Shown here: one piece after another, positions 1-6,797 of the stretch
Numbering within the stretch: the stretch's first letter is position 1
Layout: every line of letters starts with the position of its first letter
Assembly (NCBI GenBank): GCA_023266435.1
Contig: JAHFQF010000036.1
Coordinates: forward strand, 1-14,509
DNA length: 14,509 bases
DNA from: Legionellales bacterium
GTDB lineage: Bacteria > Pseudomonadota > Gammaproteobacteria > Berkiellales > Berkiellaceae
Direction: 5' to 3'
The notes under the pieces: model-generated
What the model was told of the DNA's origin: nothing
Seen by the model: the letters and a program-made list of their open reading frames with translations, nothing else
Databases searched by the model: none
Program-made: the position numbers and the translations under genes

Positions 1-2
1 TT

Positions 3-404
3 ATTGTTGCTGGTTTTGATGCAGATGTGATTGTCAACAAAGTAGAGCACAATACTTTCGTCTGTAAATTAATTCAGGATTTAGGTGATTTTATTTATAC
101 GCTATATGATCAAGATCAGCTGCACTTTGATTCCTGCTTATTTGCATGGGCCGGTCAAGCAATATCAGATTATTTTAAATTAGATTTGGGTAATTATTCA
201 CTCTGGTATGATCAGGATGCAAATTTTTCTACCCAAGAGGATACTTTTATGGTTGCTCAGTTTGCAGAAATTGATGATACCCTACTTGCGAATCCAGACA
301 AAATTGCAGATCAGATTACTAGTATTGAATTTGACTCAATTGTGCCAGGTTCGCTGAATGATCATCAGGTCTTAAATGAGTTTGATTCTTCCATGCTGAT
401 ATAG
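3..404 (+). CDS. C-terminal part of an unidentified, very acidic protein (5' end outside window)
   Basis: The frame is open from the first complete codon at base 3 to the TAG at 402-404. A GTG at 27 could serve as a start, but it has no ribosome binding site and the frame runs on upstream, so I read this as the last 133 residues of a longer gene. The visible part is strikingly acidic: I count about 19 Asp and 5 Glu against 4 Lys and no Arg. A Tyr-Asp-Gln-Asp tetrapeptide occurs twice, about 45 residues apart. There is no obvious membrane segment and I recognise no family. The acidic composition could suit a secreted or calcium-binding protein, but this is only a guess. A strong terminator follows 26 bases after the stop, so this is the last gene of its transcript. 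Confidence 0.6.
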   Translation: MVAGFDADVIVNKVEHNTFVCKLIQDLGDFIYTLYDQDQLHFDSCLFAWAGQAISDYFKLDLGNYSLWYDQDANFSTQEDTFMVAQFAEIDDTLLANPDKIADQITSIEFDSIVPGSLNDHQVLNEFDSSMLI

Positions 405-430
405 GGCTATAATAAGTATTCAAAACAGTT

Positions 431-459
431 GCAGCCCCTATCCTGGGGCTGCTTTTTTT
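431..459 (+). terminator. Rho-independent terminator
   Basis: A perfect 8-bp stem (GCAGCCCC at 431-438, GGGGCTGC at 445-452) encloses a 6-base loop and is followed by seven T residues (453-459). It ends the transcript of the partial acidic gene. Its T-run overlaps the -35 box of the next gene's first promoter. Confidence 0.93.
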
Positions 460-486
460 GAAGGATACCCTTCCTCACAGTATAAA
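458..486 (+). promoter_or_regulatory. Candidate sigma70 promoter P1 for the Cys-rich membrane protein
   Basis: TTGAAG (458-463, 4 of 6 to consensus) and TATAAA (481-486, 5 of 6) are separated by exactly 17 bases. The predicted start near 493 would give a leader of about 90 bases. The -35 box lies in the T-run of the preceding terminator, and the -10 box lies inside the loop of an inverted repeat. Confidence 0.5.
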
Positions 487-500
487 AGCAAATGAGGAAG
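470..500. repeat. Inverted repeat bracketing the P1 -10 box (possible operator)
   Basis: CTTCCTCA (470-477) and its exact complement TGAGGAAG (493-500) flank a 15-base centre that contains the TATAAA box at 481-486. The centre-to-centre distance is 23 bases, about two helical turns, so both arms would face one side of the DNA, as expected for a dimeric repressor. It could also fold as an RNA hairpin in a read-through transcript. There is no T-run, so it is not a terminator. Confidence 0.45.
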
Positions 501-520
501 AGATATGTGATGTCTCTGAA

Positions 521-548
521 TTGACATGCCAGATAAGGCTGCTAGAAT
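521..548 (+). promoter_or_regulatory. Candidate sigma70 promoter P2 for the Cys-rich membrane protein
   Basis: A perfect TTGACA (521-526) and TAGAAT (543-548, 5 of 6) are separated by 16 bases. A start near 555 would give a leader of about 30 bases before the Shine-Dalgarno and ATG at 586. This is the best promoter match in the window. Confidence 0.6.
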
Positions 549-585
549 TCTCTGTCGTTTGATTAAATAAAAACAGGGAGTAAAA

Positions 586-1926
586 ATGCCAGTTAGGAAA
601 CATCATGATAAACTTTCAAAAACAGAGCGCTTAGAACAAAAAAATGATCGGTGGAGAAAACGTCAGAATAAAAAAGCCCGACAAAAAGCAGCACAACTGG
701 CTGCAGAAAGTGCCGCAGATCCGATTCAAAAGAACTCTTCTTATCTACAGACTATTACTGACTCTATTCAATCTGCTATCCAATCTCTCACGAAATCCAC
801 TGGGCATGTTGCCACTGGCTTAGGTCAAGCAGTACAGTCTCACCCTTTATTGACAACAGTAGGAATAGGTCTTTTAACAGCAACGGTTGTTGAGGCATTG
901 AACCAGTACTCTGTGGGCGCTTTACCAGCAGGGGTTGGCAGTGAATGTCGAGAAACAGATATTGCCTTAGATCTTTTCGACGTGCCTCAATGCAAAACCT
1001 TCGGTATGTATCAGCAGCTTAATGACACTGTTCAGCTGTTGGTAGGTCAACTCTATGATCAATTGACTGGCTCTAGACAGTTGTTTGATGGGAGTGCTGA
1101 TTGTTTGGTAAGCAGCTGTAACCCAAGTACGGCCATGAGTGAAATTTATGGAGAATGTATCGAAGCCACAATGAAAAGTGTTTTGGAGTCAATATTAGGA
1201 ACTGCAGAACGTCTAGGTGATCCTATATTGGATGCTCACCCAAGTGCGCAAGATTGTGTGGTGAATATGCCAGATTGGCGAATAGCTCGCTCTGAAAAGC
1301 GTGGAAAAAATACGGTAACTGTGTACGATGTCTTAGTCTCTGCAGTGGAAGTCCATGCTCCTGCATTATTGCCTGATATTTGTACTAGATTTCAAGTTAG
1401 CATGTTAGGTAAAGCAGATGGATGCAAAGATACAACAGCGCTTTTTCTTGAAAATGCGAAACGTACTGCTATTATCGTTGGTGCTGTTATAGGCGCAGTG
1501 GTTGGTGCTGTCCTCCTAGGCGGTGGTGCGTATATTGGGTATCAAAAAGTACGAGAAGCCGACTGTACAATGCCCAGCTGTTCACCTTGTGGTGAGGACA
1601 GCATGTTTCGACGAGCTATGAGGGGTATGGGGGCTTGCTTAGAAGGATGTTTGCGAGCTTGTACAAGTCCATTCGTAGCGTGTTATGAGTGGGCTACTGG
1701 TCGTGGAGAGGGTGAGCAAACAACACATCAAGCAGCCGATTCGGCATCAATGGAGCCTATGACGCATAGAGCAGGTGGCCACGATCCAGATCATGTGGAA
1801 GTTGTGATCGCTGAAACGCCCGCTTCTCTGCATTTGGCATATGGGGAACCGTCTTCAAATTCTTCAGCATATCCTCCCGTACAGTCAGTCGTAGTGGGCG
1901 ATTTGAGGCCTACCAGCCAGGCTTAA
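586..1926 (+). CDS. Unrecognised Cys-rich protein with two membrane helices, candidate host-directed protein
   Basis: The 446-residue product matches no family I know. The ATG is supported by an AGGGAG box five bases upstream. Residues 1-36 are strongly basic, with a cluster at 22-34. A first hydrophobic segment lies near 87-105, and a second, glycine-zipper-like one rich in Gly/Ala/Val lies at 295-319. The loop between them has eight cysteines (121, 136, 173, 178, 191, 224, 266, 280), an even number that would suit disulfides in an oxidising compartment. After the second helix come seven more cysteines (327, 332, 335, 351, 355, 359, 366), then a Cys-free, polar tail containing Asp/Glu. There is no signal peptide. 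The positive-inside rule puts both ends on the cytoplasmic side. A type IV-secreted effector inserted in a host membrane would fit, but the sequence does not prove it. The last 17 bases overlap the convergent DUF2269 gene. Confidence 0.85.
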   Translation: MPVRKHHDKLSKTERLEQKNDRWRKRQNKKARQKAAQLAAESAADPIQKNSSYLQTITDSIQSAIQSLTKSTGHVATGLGQAVQSHPLLTTVGIGLLTATVVEALNQYSVGALPAGVGSECRETDIALDLFDVPQCKTFGMYQQLNDTVQLLVGQLYDQLTGSRQLFDGSADCLVSSCNPSTAMSEIYGECIEATMKSVLESILGTAERLGDPILDAHPSAQDCVVNMPDWRIARSEKRGKNTVTVYDVLVSAVEVHAPALLPDICTRFQVSMLGKADGCKDTTALFLENAKRTAIIVGAVIGAVVGAVLLGGGAYIGYQKVREADCTMPSCSPCGEDSMFRRAMRGMGACLEGCLRACTSPFVACYEWATGRGEGEQTTHQAADSASMEPMTHRAGGHDPDHVEVVIAETPASLHLAYGEPSSNSSAYPPVQSVVVGDLRPTSQA

Positions 1927-2383
1927 AGGTCATTAAATAAAAAATAGCAATCACAGCAATGAATGCTGGCCATCCTAAGACAAACCACGCTTTGAAATAC
2001 CTATGATACAGTGGGTTTTCGAAAATATTATGATCTGCTTGCATGGCATTCCATGCAAGCTCTTTAATTTTTATCTGTAACCAAACAACTGGTATCCAAC
2101 ATAGTCCTATTAATACATAGAGAGCCAGCGCTAGCATTACCCATGAGGTTGTCAGCGGGTAATGTAGGTAGTGAAGCAATGCAAAGCCAGACAAAGGTTG
2201 GATAATAACGGCTGGGGTCGTGAAAATCCAATCCGCCAATACTACATTTTTAGCAGTATAGGCCAAATAAGTGGTGTCCTTATCAAGATGAGCCTTCAAT
2301 AAATAAAAGGCAGTACCCAATCCAGTACCAAATAACAAGGTGGCACTTAAGATATGAATTACTTTGAGCCAAAAATAGAGCAT
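1910..2383 (-). CDS. DUF2269 family integral membrane protein
   Basis: The 157-residue product has the DUF2269 layout: an N-terminal Lys-x-x-His-Ile-Leu-Ser-Ala helix, a Gly-Thr-Gly-Leu-Gly-Thr turn, a conserved Ala-Asp-Trp-Ile-Phe-Thr-Thr-Pro segment, Trp-Ile-Pro-Val-Val-Trp-Leu-Gln, and a last helix after Ala-Trp-Phe-Val-Leu-Gly-Trp-Pro. About four membrane helices are expected. The biochemical function of the family is unknown. I start it at the ATG at 2383-2381, because the frame upstream (to 2488) runs inside the preceding gene and lacks family similarity. This ATG overlaps the TAA of the SDR/DoxX gene by one base (TAATG), so translational coupling is likely. The stop lies inside the 3' end of the convergent gene at 586-1926. 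Confidence 0.85.
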   Translation of the reverse strand: MLYFWLKVIHILSATLLFGTGLGTAFYLLKAHLDKDTTYLAYTAKNVVLADWIFTTPAVIIQPLSGFALLHYLHYPLTTSWVMLALALYVLIGLCWIPVVWLQIKIKELAWNAMQADHNIFENPLYHRYFKAWFVLGWPAFIAVIAIFYLMTFKPGW

Positions 2384-3672
2384 TATCGTTGATCCTGTAA
2401 TGTCAGGGAGATTAAGGTTGAAATAAAAATAGGAAGATTTTTTAAAACACATCCAAAAGGGTCTAGCCAATATTGAGGAGCAAGACAAGTAATAAACGCT
2501 GTATAACTAAGAATCATACCGGCCTGAAGGAGTAAAGTGAGCTTGATATGTTTTTTGGAAAACAACGCAAGACCAAGCAAGATATCTAGGGCGCAGGAAA
2601 AATAAAAAATCTCAATACTAAAAGCACTAGTCAGCGGGATTGAGTTTAATATCGAAAGTGTCGCCTCTTTCGCTGACGTGATGAGAGGCAGTACTCCTGA
2701 AAATATCCATACCATGGCTAAGGTAATTTTTAATAAAGGTCCTAGGAAATATAATTTCGCATGCCATCTATCTTGTACATGGCTTGGTTCTAAAAGGAGC
2801 CTTTCATCCATTTTTTTAGGATGGATGCCAGTGACTTGTGCGCAATGTACTGAAGAAGCTTGGTTACCATAATCAAGCATTTCTAAAGCCGTATTGTTCA
2901 CAGGCAGTTCAGGGAAAAGCGCCTGCATAAAAAAAGTAAATTTTTTCATGAGAGCAGTGGGTACATGAATGATTTTTGCGCGCCTAAAGCCCAACCATTG
3001 ACGATATTTGATTAAGATATGCTCATAAGGAATGGCTTCTGGTCCGACAACATTCAAAGTTTGTTGAAAACCACGGTTGCTTTCTACAACCGTCCGTACT
3101 ACCTCACATAGATCTTGCATATGGATTGGAGAGAAAGGCTGTTTTCCGCTGCCCACCACGGGAATAAAGAAAGGTAGGCTCGCTAATGCTCGGATGAGAG
3201 AGGTGCCCCCATATGAGCCATAACAGTACACAAGAGAAGGTCTTAAGATACACCAGTTAAAGTCCATCTTCATCAGAGTAGACTCGGCATGAAATTTACT
3301 GGTTGCGTAATCAGTGGGCGCTGTTTGATCTGCACCCAGTGCAGAAATATGGATTAATTTAATCGATTGATTCGAACAAGCTTGAAAGAGCGCACAAGGC
3401 GTGCGTACGTGAATTGCCTGCATAGCAGACGGTGTTGTTTCTAAAATGCCGACACAATTGATCACGACATCGATAGATTTTAAACGTGGCTCCCAGATAG
3501 TAGGATCTGTATCGTTTAAAAAGTCACAGGCGATGACAGACTGTTGTGGATAAAGCTGTTTACCTTTTCGAATATCCCTAACACAAATAGTGATTTTATG
3601 TTGTTGTGCAAGCAAATGGTGAGTAATGTGAGTACCTATGAATCCACTTGCACCAATGATTAAAATATGCAT
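2383..3672 (-). CDS. SDR-type NAD(P)-binding protein fused to a DoxX-like membrane domain
   Basis: This 429-residue protein has two parts. Residues 1-300 form an extended/atypical short-chain dehydrogenase fold: the nucleotide-binding Gly-Ala-Ser-Gly-Phe-Ile-Gly at 7-13, Asn-Cys-Val-Gly near 72-75, Ile-Ser-Ala-Leu-Gly-Ala at 109-114, and a Tyr122-x3-Lys126 pair that matches the SDR catalytic dyad. Residues 305-429 hold about four hydrophobic helices ending in a Trp-Leu-Asp-Pro-Phe-Gly...Lys-Asn-Leu-Pro segment, typical of the DoxX-like domain attached to such proteins. From what I know of the family, this fusion is often found next to DUF2269, as here. The substrate is unknown; NADH dehydrogenase-like or isoprenoid-related redox roles are suggested for relatives without firm proof. 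A weak GGA box lies six bases before the ATG. Confidence 0.88.
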   Translation of the reverse strand: MHILIIGASGFIGTHITHHLLAQQHKITICVRDIRKGKQLYPQQSVIACDFLNDTDPTIWEPRLKSIDVVINCVGILETTPSAMQAIHVRTPCALFQACSNQSIKLIHISALGADQTAPTDYATSKFHAESTLMKMDFNWCILRPSLVYCYGSYGGTSLIRALASLPFFIPVVGSGKQPFSPIHMQDLCEVVRTVVESNRGFQQTLNVVGPEAIPYEHILIKYRQWLGFRRAKIIHVPTALMKKFTFFMQALFPELPVNNTALEMLDYGNQASSVHCAQVTGIHPKKMDERLLLEPSHVQDRWHAKLYFLGPLLKITLAMVWIFSGVLPLITSAKEATLSILNSIPLTSAFSIEIFYFSCALDILLGLALFSKKHIKLTLLLQAGMILSYTAFITCLAPQYWLDPFGCVLKNLPIFISTLISLTLQDQR

Positions 3673-3753
3673 GCATTGTCCAAATAAACATAATACAAGT
3701 GCTATTTAGTATAATCTGAACTTGGAGTTTTGCACCACGCCAAGATGCAAGTG

Positions 3754-3782
3754 TAGCGGCCGGTCTCTGTGCCGGCCTGCTA
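3754..3782. other. Strong GC-rich hairpin downstream of the rlmI-like gene
   Basis: TAGCGGCCGG (3754-3763) pairs with CCGGCC-T-GCTA (3772-3782), ten base pairs with one bulged base and an 8-base loop. It begins eight bases beyond the stop of the methyltransferase gene on the minus strand. Neither side has a T-run, so it is not a canonical intrinsic terminator. It may protect a 3' end or act as an attenuator before the SDR/DoxX gene. Confidence 0.4.
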
Positions 3783-3790
3783 GAAGTTAA

Positions 3791-4990
3791 TTAGACTAAT
3801 TTTCTCAGTATTAACCCTTTTAAATACAAACTTTCGGGAAAGAAAGTGACAATAGGATGATCGGTATCCTGACGTAAATGTTGGATAATTTGCATCTTAG
3901 CATTGGCTTCCCAACAGGCTTCGTGCACGGTATGTTCAAACTCTGCAGCAGAGACAGTGCCACTGCATGAGTAAGTGATTAAATACCCACCAGGTCGCAA
4001 TAATTTTAAAGCCATTTTATTTAAATGGCGATAACCCTTTAAACCGCGTAATTTCTGAGATTTTGATTTGGCGAGTTTAGGTGGATCCAGAATGATGGTA
4101 TCAAACTGTCTACCTGCTGTATGTAGCTCTCCTAAAGCATGGAACATGTCTGCTTTGATTAATTCAAAAGATTTTTCTGAAAGGTGGTTGAGCTGGATAT
4201 GTTTTTTAATGCCGTCTAAGGCTGCTTCACTGGCATCAATGCAGGTAATATGTTTAACATTGCTATTTAAAGCAGCATGGATAGAAAAACCGCCCGTATA
4301 CGTACATACATCTAGCACATCGCCTTTTGCATGAGTAGCAGTGATCTGACGATTTGCACGTTGATCTAAATAAAACCCGGTTTTTTGAGCAGCGCTTTTT
4401 CCGGTGAGTGCATAAAATTGAGCAGCACCCTCTTTAAAAACAATGTCTGTAGCAGGTTCTGAGAGCCAGCCAGACGCCGTGCGAACAATGCCTTCACGAC
4501 TTAACATGCTTTCATCACTGGCATCCCAAAAGTGCTGGATATCTTGTGTTTTAAGCCACTCGATCACGTCCGCCTGGATATGATGTGCAAATAAACTATT
4601 GCATTGTAAACTGGCTGTGTGACCAAAACGATCTACAATGAGTCCTGGTAAACCATCTGCTTCTGCAAACACTAATCGTATGGCTGTTTCTTTGGGGTGC
4701 GTCATTGTACGTTGTTGCACGGCTTGTTGTAAGCGCGTCGTCAGCCAGTGTTTCCAATCTTGGATGGGTGTTTGAGATAGCATACGGATGGCGATTTGAG
4801 ATTGAGGATTATAATACCCTGTACCGACACAAGTGCCAGATTGATTAAAAACTTCTACAAGTCCAGCGCTGTCAATTTTGGAGGCACGCAAGGCGCCACT
4901 GAAAATCCAGGGATGCCCAGACTCAAGTTTTTGCAGACAACTGTTTGTAACCTCTATGCGGCCCAACAAATTAAACCATGAAACTGACAT
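3791..4990 (-). CDS. rlmI: RlmI-type 23S rRNA (cytosine-5)-methyltransferase
   Basis: The 399-residue product is close in length to E. coli RlmI (396), which makes m5C1962 in 23S rRNA using S-adenosylmethionine. A PUA domain occupies roughly residues 10-80. The EEHEE-like middle is followed by the family signature Gln-Lys-Thr-Gly-Phe-Tyr-Leu-Asp-Gln-Arg (202-211). The Rossmann methyltransferase domain shows motif I (Asp-Val-Cys-Thr-Tyr-Thr-Gly-Gly-Phe, 227-235), the SAM-binding Asp-Ala-Ser (252-254), motif IV Asp-Pro-Pro-Lys-Leu-Ala-Lys-Ser-Lys (302-310) and the likely catalytic Cys342 in Thr-Tyr-Ser-Cys-Ser-Gly. It is transcribed away from the nucleotide translocase. The Shine-Dalgarno is weak. 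The family is clear; the exact target base is inferred from homology. Confidence 0.9.
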   Translation of the reverse strand: MSVSWFNLLGRIEVTNSCLQKLESGHPWIFSGALRASKIDSAGLVEVFNQSGTCVGTGYYNPQSQIAIRMLSQTPIQDWKHWLTTRLQQAVQQRTMTHPKETAIRLVFAEADGLPGLIVDRFGHTASLQCNSLFAHHIQADVIEWLKTQDIQHFWDASDESMLSREGIVRTASGWLSEPATDIVFKEGAAQFYALTGKSAAQKTGFYLDQRANRQITATHAKGDVLDVCTYTGGFSIHAALNSNVKHITCIDASEAALDGIKKHIQLNHLSEKSFELIKADMFHALGELHTAGRQFDTIILDPPKLAKSKSQKLRGLKGYRHLNKMALKLLRPGGYLITYSCSGTVSAAEFEHTVHEACWEANAKMQIIQHLRQDTDHPIVTFFPESLYLKGLILRKLV

Positions 4991-5077
4991 ATTTTAGACC
5001 CGCCATGCTTTTTAAAAGAGTCATTGTACTCTATTACAAAAGACTCTTCATGACTGATTAGATATCAAACAGTCAAA

Positions 5078-5107
5078 TTGACAAGCGCTGAGCGTTATTA
5101 TTACTAT
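5078..5107 (+). promoter_or_regulatory. Candidate distal promoter for the nucleotide translocase
   Basis: A perfect TTGACA (5078-5083) is followed after 18 bases by TACTAT (5102-5107, 4 of 6). Initiation near 5114 would give a leader of about 65 bases before the ATG at 5178. Confidence 0.42.
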
Positions 5108-5125
5108 CTTGGCTAGGTTTGAAAC

Positions 5126-5154
5126 TTGGAATCTATTGCATGTGCATGCATAAT
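5126..5154 (+). promoter_or_regulatory. Candidate proximal promoter for the nucleotide translocase
   Basis: TTGGAA (5126-5131, 4 of 6) and CATAAT (5149-5154, 5 of 6) are separated by exactly 17 bases. Initiation near 5161 would leave a short leader that still contains the AGGGG box (5166-5170). With the distal candidate it would form a tandem pair. Confidence 0.4.
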
Positions 5155-5177
5155 GACTACAGATTAGGGGTTTTGAT

Positions 5178-6650
5178 ATGAGTTTACTTTCTGTCTGGCG
5201 AGCCATTTGCCCTATCCAGCGTCATGAGGTCAAAAAATTTCTTTCTCTGGCTGTGCTCATGTTTAGTGTGGTTTACAATTATTCTTTATTAGATGGTGTG
5301 CGTGATACTTTGATTGTGACCTCAATGGGAGCAGAGGCACTCAATGTCATGGATTTTTATGGAGTACTTCCTGCTGTCTTCATACTGATGCTCGTCTACA
5401 TCAAAATGACAGACTATTTAAAGCGACAGACCATTTTTTATACCTTTTCTTTGTTTTTCTTAGGGTTCTATATACTATTTGCTTTTTTCCTATACCCGAA
5501 CCAAGATCGCATTCACTTGGATACAGCACAGGTGGCACATTATGTGTCATTATTCCCTTATTTTAAATGGCAGCTCATCGCTTTAGGTAAATGGTCATTT
5601 ACCTGTTTTTATATTATGACAGAGCTGTGGTGTGCCATGATGTTAAATTTATTATTTTGGGAGTTCGCCAATCATATCACGCACGCTAAAGAAGCTTTAC
5701 GTTATTACCCTTTATTGGGCTTTCTCAGCAACTGGGCGGTGGTACTCTCTGGTTATACGTTATCTATTATTTCACATACAGATACCCATAAAATCGATCA
5801 CAATGATCACATCATGCAGACTATCATCCTATGCGTAATATTAGCTTGTATTGCCGCGATGAGTACCTACGCTTGGATAGGGAGGTACATTTTAACAGAT
5901 GCCACATTATGCGCTCCAAAAAAAGAAACAGAAACACACTCTACTCATCAGTCTCTATGGCAAAGTATTCAAATGTTAATCACTTCAAAGCAACTGCGTT
6001 GGATAGCGTATTTGGTATTCTTTTATGGGATTGCTAGCAGTTTTGTAGAGGCACCTTGGAAGGCAGCTATCAAAGAGGCATATCCCACAGAGATCGCTTA
6101 CACACAATTTGTAGGGGCTTTTTTAAAGTGGAAAGGATTGACTCTCATGCCGGTCATGTTGCTCGGTAGCGTTGTGATCCATCGATTTGGCTGGTTCATC
6201 GGCGCCATGACAACTCCCGCCGTTATCTTAATCACCGGCATCATTTTTTATGCATTTATAATTTTACATCCTTTTGTGGGTGGTTTGGTTTCTTTAGCGG
6301 TGATGGTTGGCTCTGCGCAAATTATTCTCAGTAAAGCAACCAAGTATTCTATGTTTGATGCAACCAAAGAAATGCTCTATATTCCACTGAGTCAAACATT
6401 GCGGACTCAGGGAAAATCTGCCATAGACATGGTCGGTAGTCGGTTTTCTCGATCGGCGGGGGCTTTTTTTCAATCCGCAATTTTTATGTGTTTCCCTATG
6501 TTAACCTATCAGGACATTATTGTTTATTTGGCGGGTATTTTTTTACTCATCATGATAGCTTGGATAGCGACATTGGGAAAAATTCATCGTGAATATACCC
6601 AAGATACTTCAAAATGCGTAGTTTATAGCAAAGCGGATTTAGCCAGATGA
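5178..6650 (+). CDS. ATP/ADP-type nucleotide translocase (NTT/Tlc family)
   Basis: This 490-residue inner-membrane protein belongs to the TLC/NTT family, which exchanges host ATP for bacterial ADP or imports other nucleotides or NAD, mainly in Rickettsia, Chlamydia and other intracellular bacteria and in plastids. About 11-12 helices are visible. Family landmarks in order: Asn-Tyr-Ser-Leu-Leu...Arg-Asp-Thr-Leu-Ile-Val (34-47), Thr-Glu-Leu-Trp (148-151), Phe-Trp-Glu-Phe-Ala-Asn-x-Ile-Thr (160-168), Glu291 in Val-Glu-Ala-Pro-Trp-Lys, Ser-Lys-Ala-Thr-Lys-Tyr-Ser-Met-Phe-Asp (385-394), Lys-Glu-Met-Leu-Tyr-Ile-Pro-Leu (397-404), and Gly-Lys-Ser-Ala-Ile-Asp (412-417). Residue 42 is Arg, where many relatives have Lys in the Lys-Asp-Ser/Thr-Leu motif. 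AGGGG seven bases before the ATG supports the start. Which nucleotide is carried cannot be told from sequence alone. Confidence 0.94.
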   Translation: MSLLSVWRAICPIQRHEVKKFLSLAVLMFSVVYNYSLLDGVRDTLIVTSMGAEALNVMDFYGVLPAVFILMLVYIKMTDYLKRQTIFYTFSLFFLGFYILFAFFLYPNQDRIHLDTAQVAHYVSLFPYFKWQLIALGKWSFTCFYIMTELWCAMMLNLLFWEFANHITHAKEALRYYPLLGFLSNWAVVLSGYTLSIISHTDTHKIDHNDHIMQTIILCVILACIAAMSTYAWIGRYILTDATLCAPKKETETHSTHQSLWQSIQMLITSKQLRWIAYLVFFYGIASSFVEAPWKAAIKEAYPTEIAYTQFVGAFLKWKGLTLMPVMLLGSVVIHRFGWFIGAMTTPAVILITGIIFYAFIILHPFVGGLVSLAVMVGSAQIILSKATKYSMFDATKEMLYIPLSQTLRTQGKSAIDMVGSRFSRSAGAFFQSAIFMCFPMLTYQDIIVYLAGIFLLIMIAWIATLGKIHREYTQDTSKCVVYSKADLAR

Positions 6651-6704
6651 AGTTTTCCGAACCAAGGAATAGTCGATACTATTGCGAGGTGAGGAAGGCT
6701 GCAG

Positions 6705-6755
6705 ATGGTTAAATTCGAGCAGCTAGAAACATGTATTTTGGAGTTTCTTGGGTAG
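6705..6755 (+). CDS. Possible 16-residue micro-ORF upstream of ridA
   Basis: An ATG at 6705 opens a frame of 16 codons closed by TAG at 6753-6755. An AGGAAGG box (6692-6698) lies six bases before it, better than the box before ridA. The peptide is Met-Val-Lys-Phe-Glu-Gln-Leu-Glu-Thr-Cys-Ile-Leu-Glu-Phe-Leu-Gly. It ends 42 bases before ridA. It could be a leader peptide or chance; no coding statistics are possible at this length. Confidence 0.22.
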   Translation: MVKFEQLETCILEFLG

Positions 6756-6797
6756 ATAAGACACAGCTCCCGTAGCTTTTGAATTCATGGAGTTTCT

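Noticed and set aside
2384..2488. Upstream extension of the DUF2269 gene to an ATG at 2488
   Set aside because: It would overlap the SDR/DoxX gene by over 100 bases, and the added residues do not resemble the family. The ATG on the stop codon (2383) gives the expected N-terminus.
5016..5048. Inverted repeat AAGAGTC/GACTCTT in the gap between rlmI and the translocase gene
   Set aside because: Seven pairs around a 19-base centre in AT-rich DNA can arise by chance. The nearby minus-strand TACAAT lacks a convincing -35 box.
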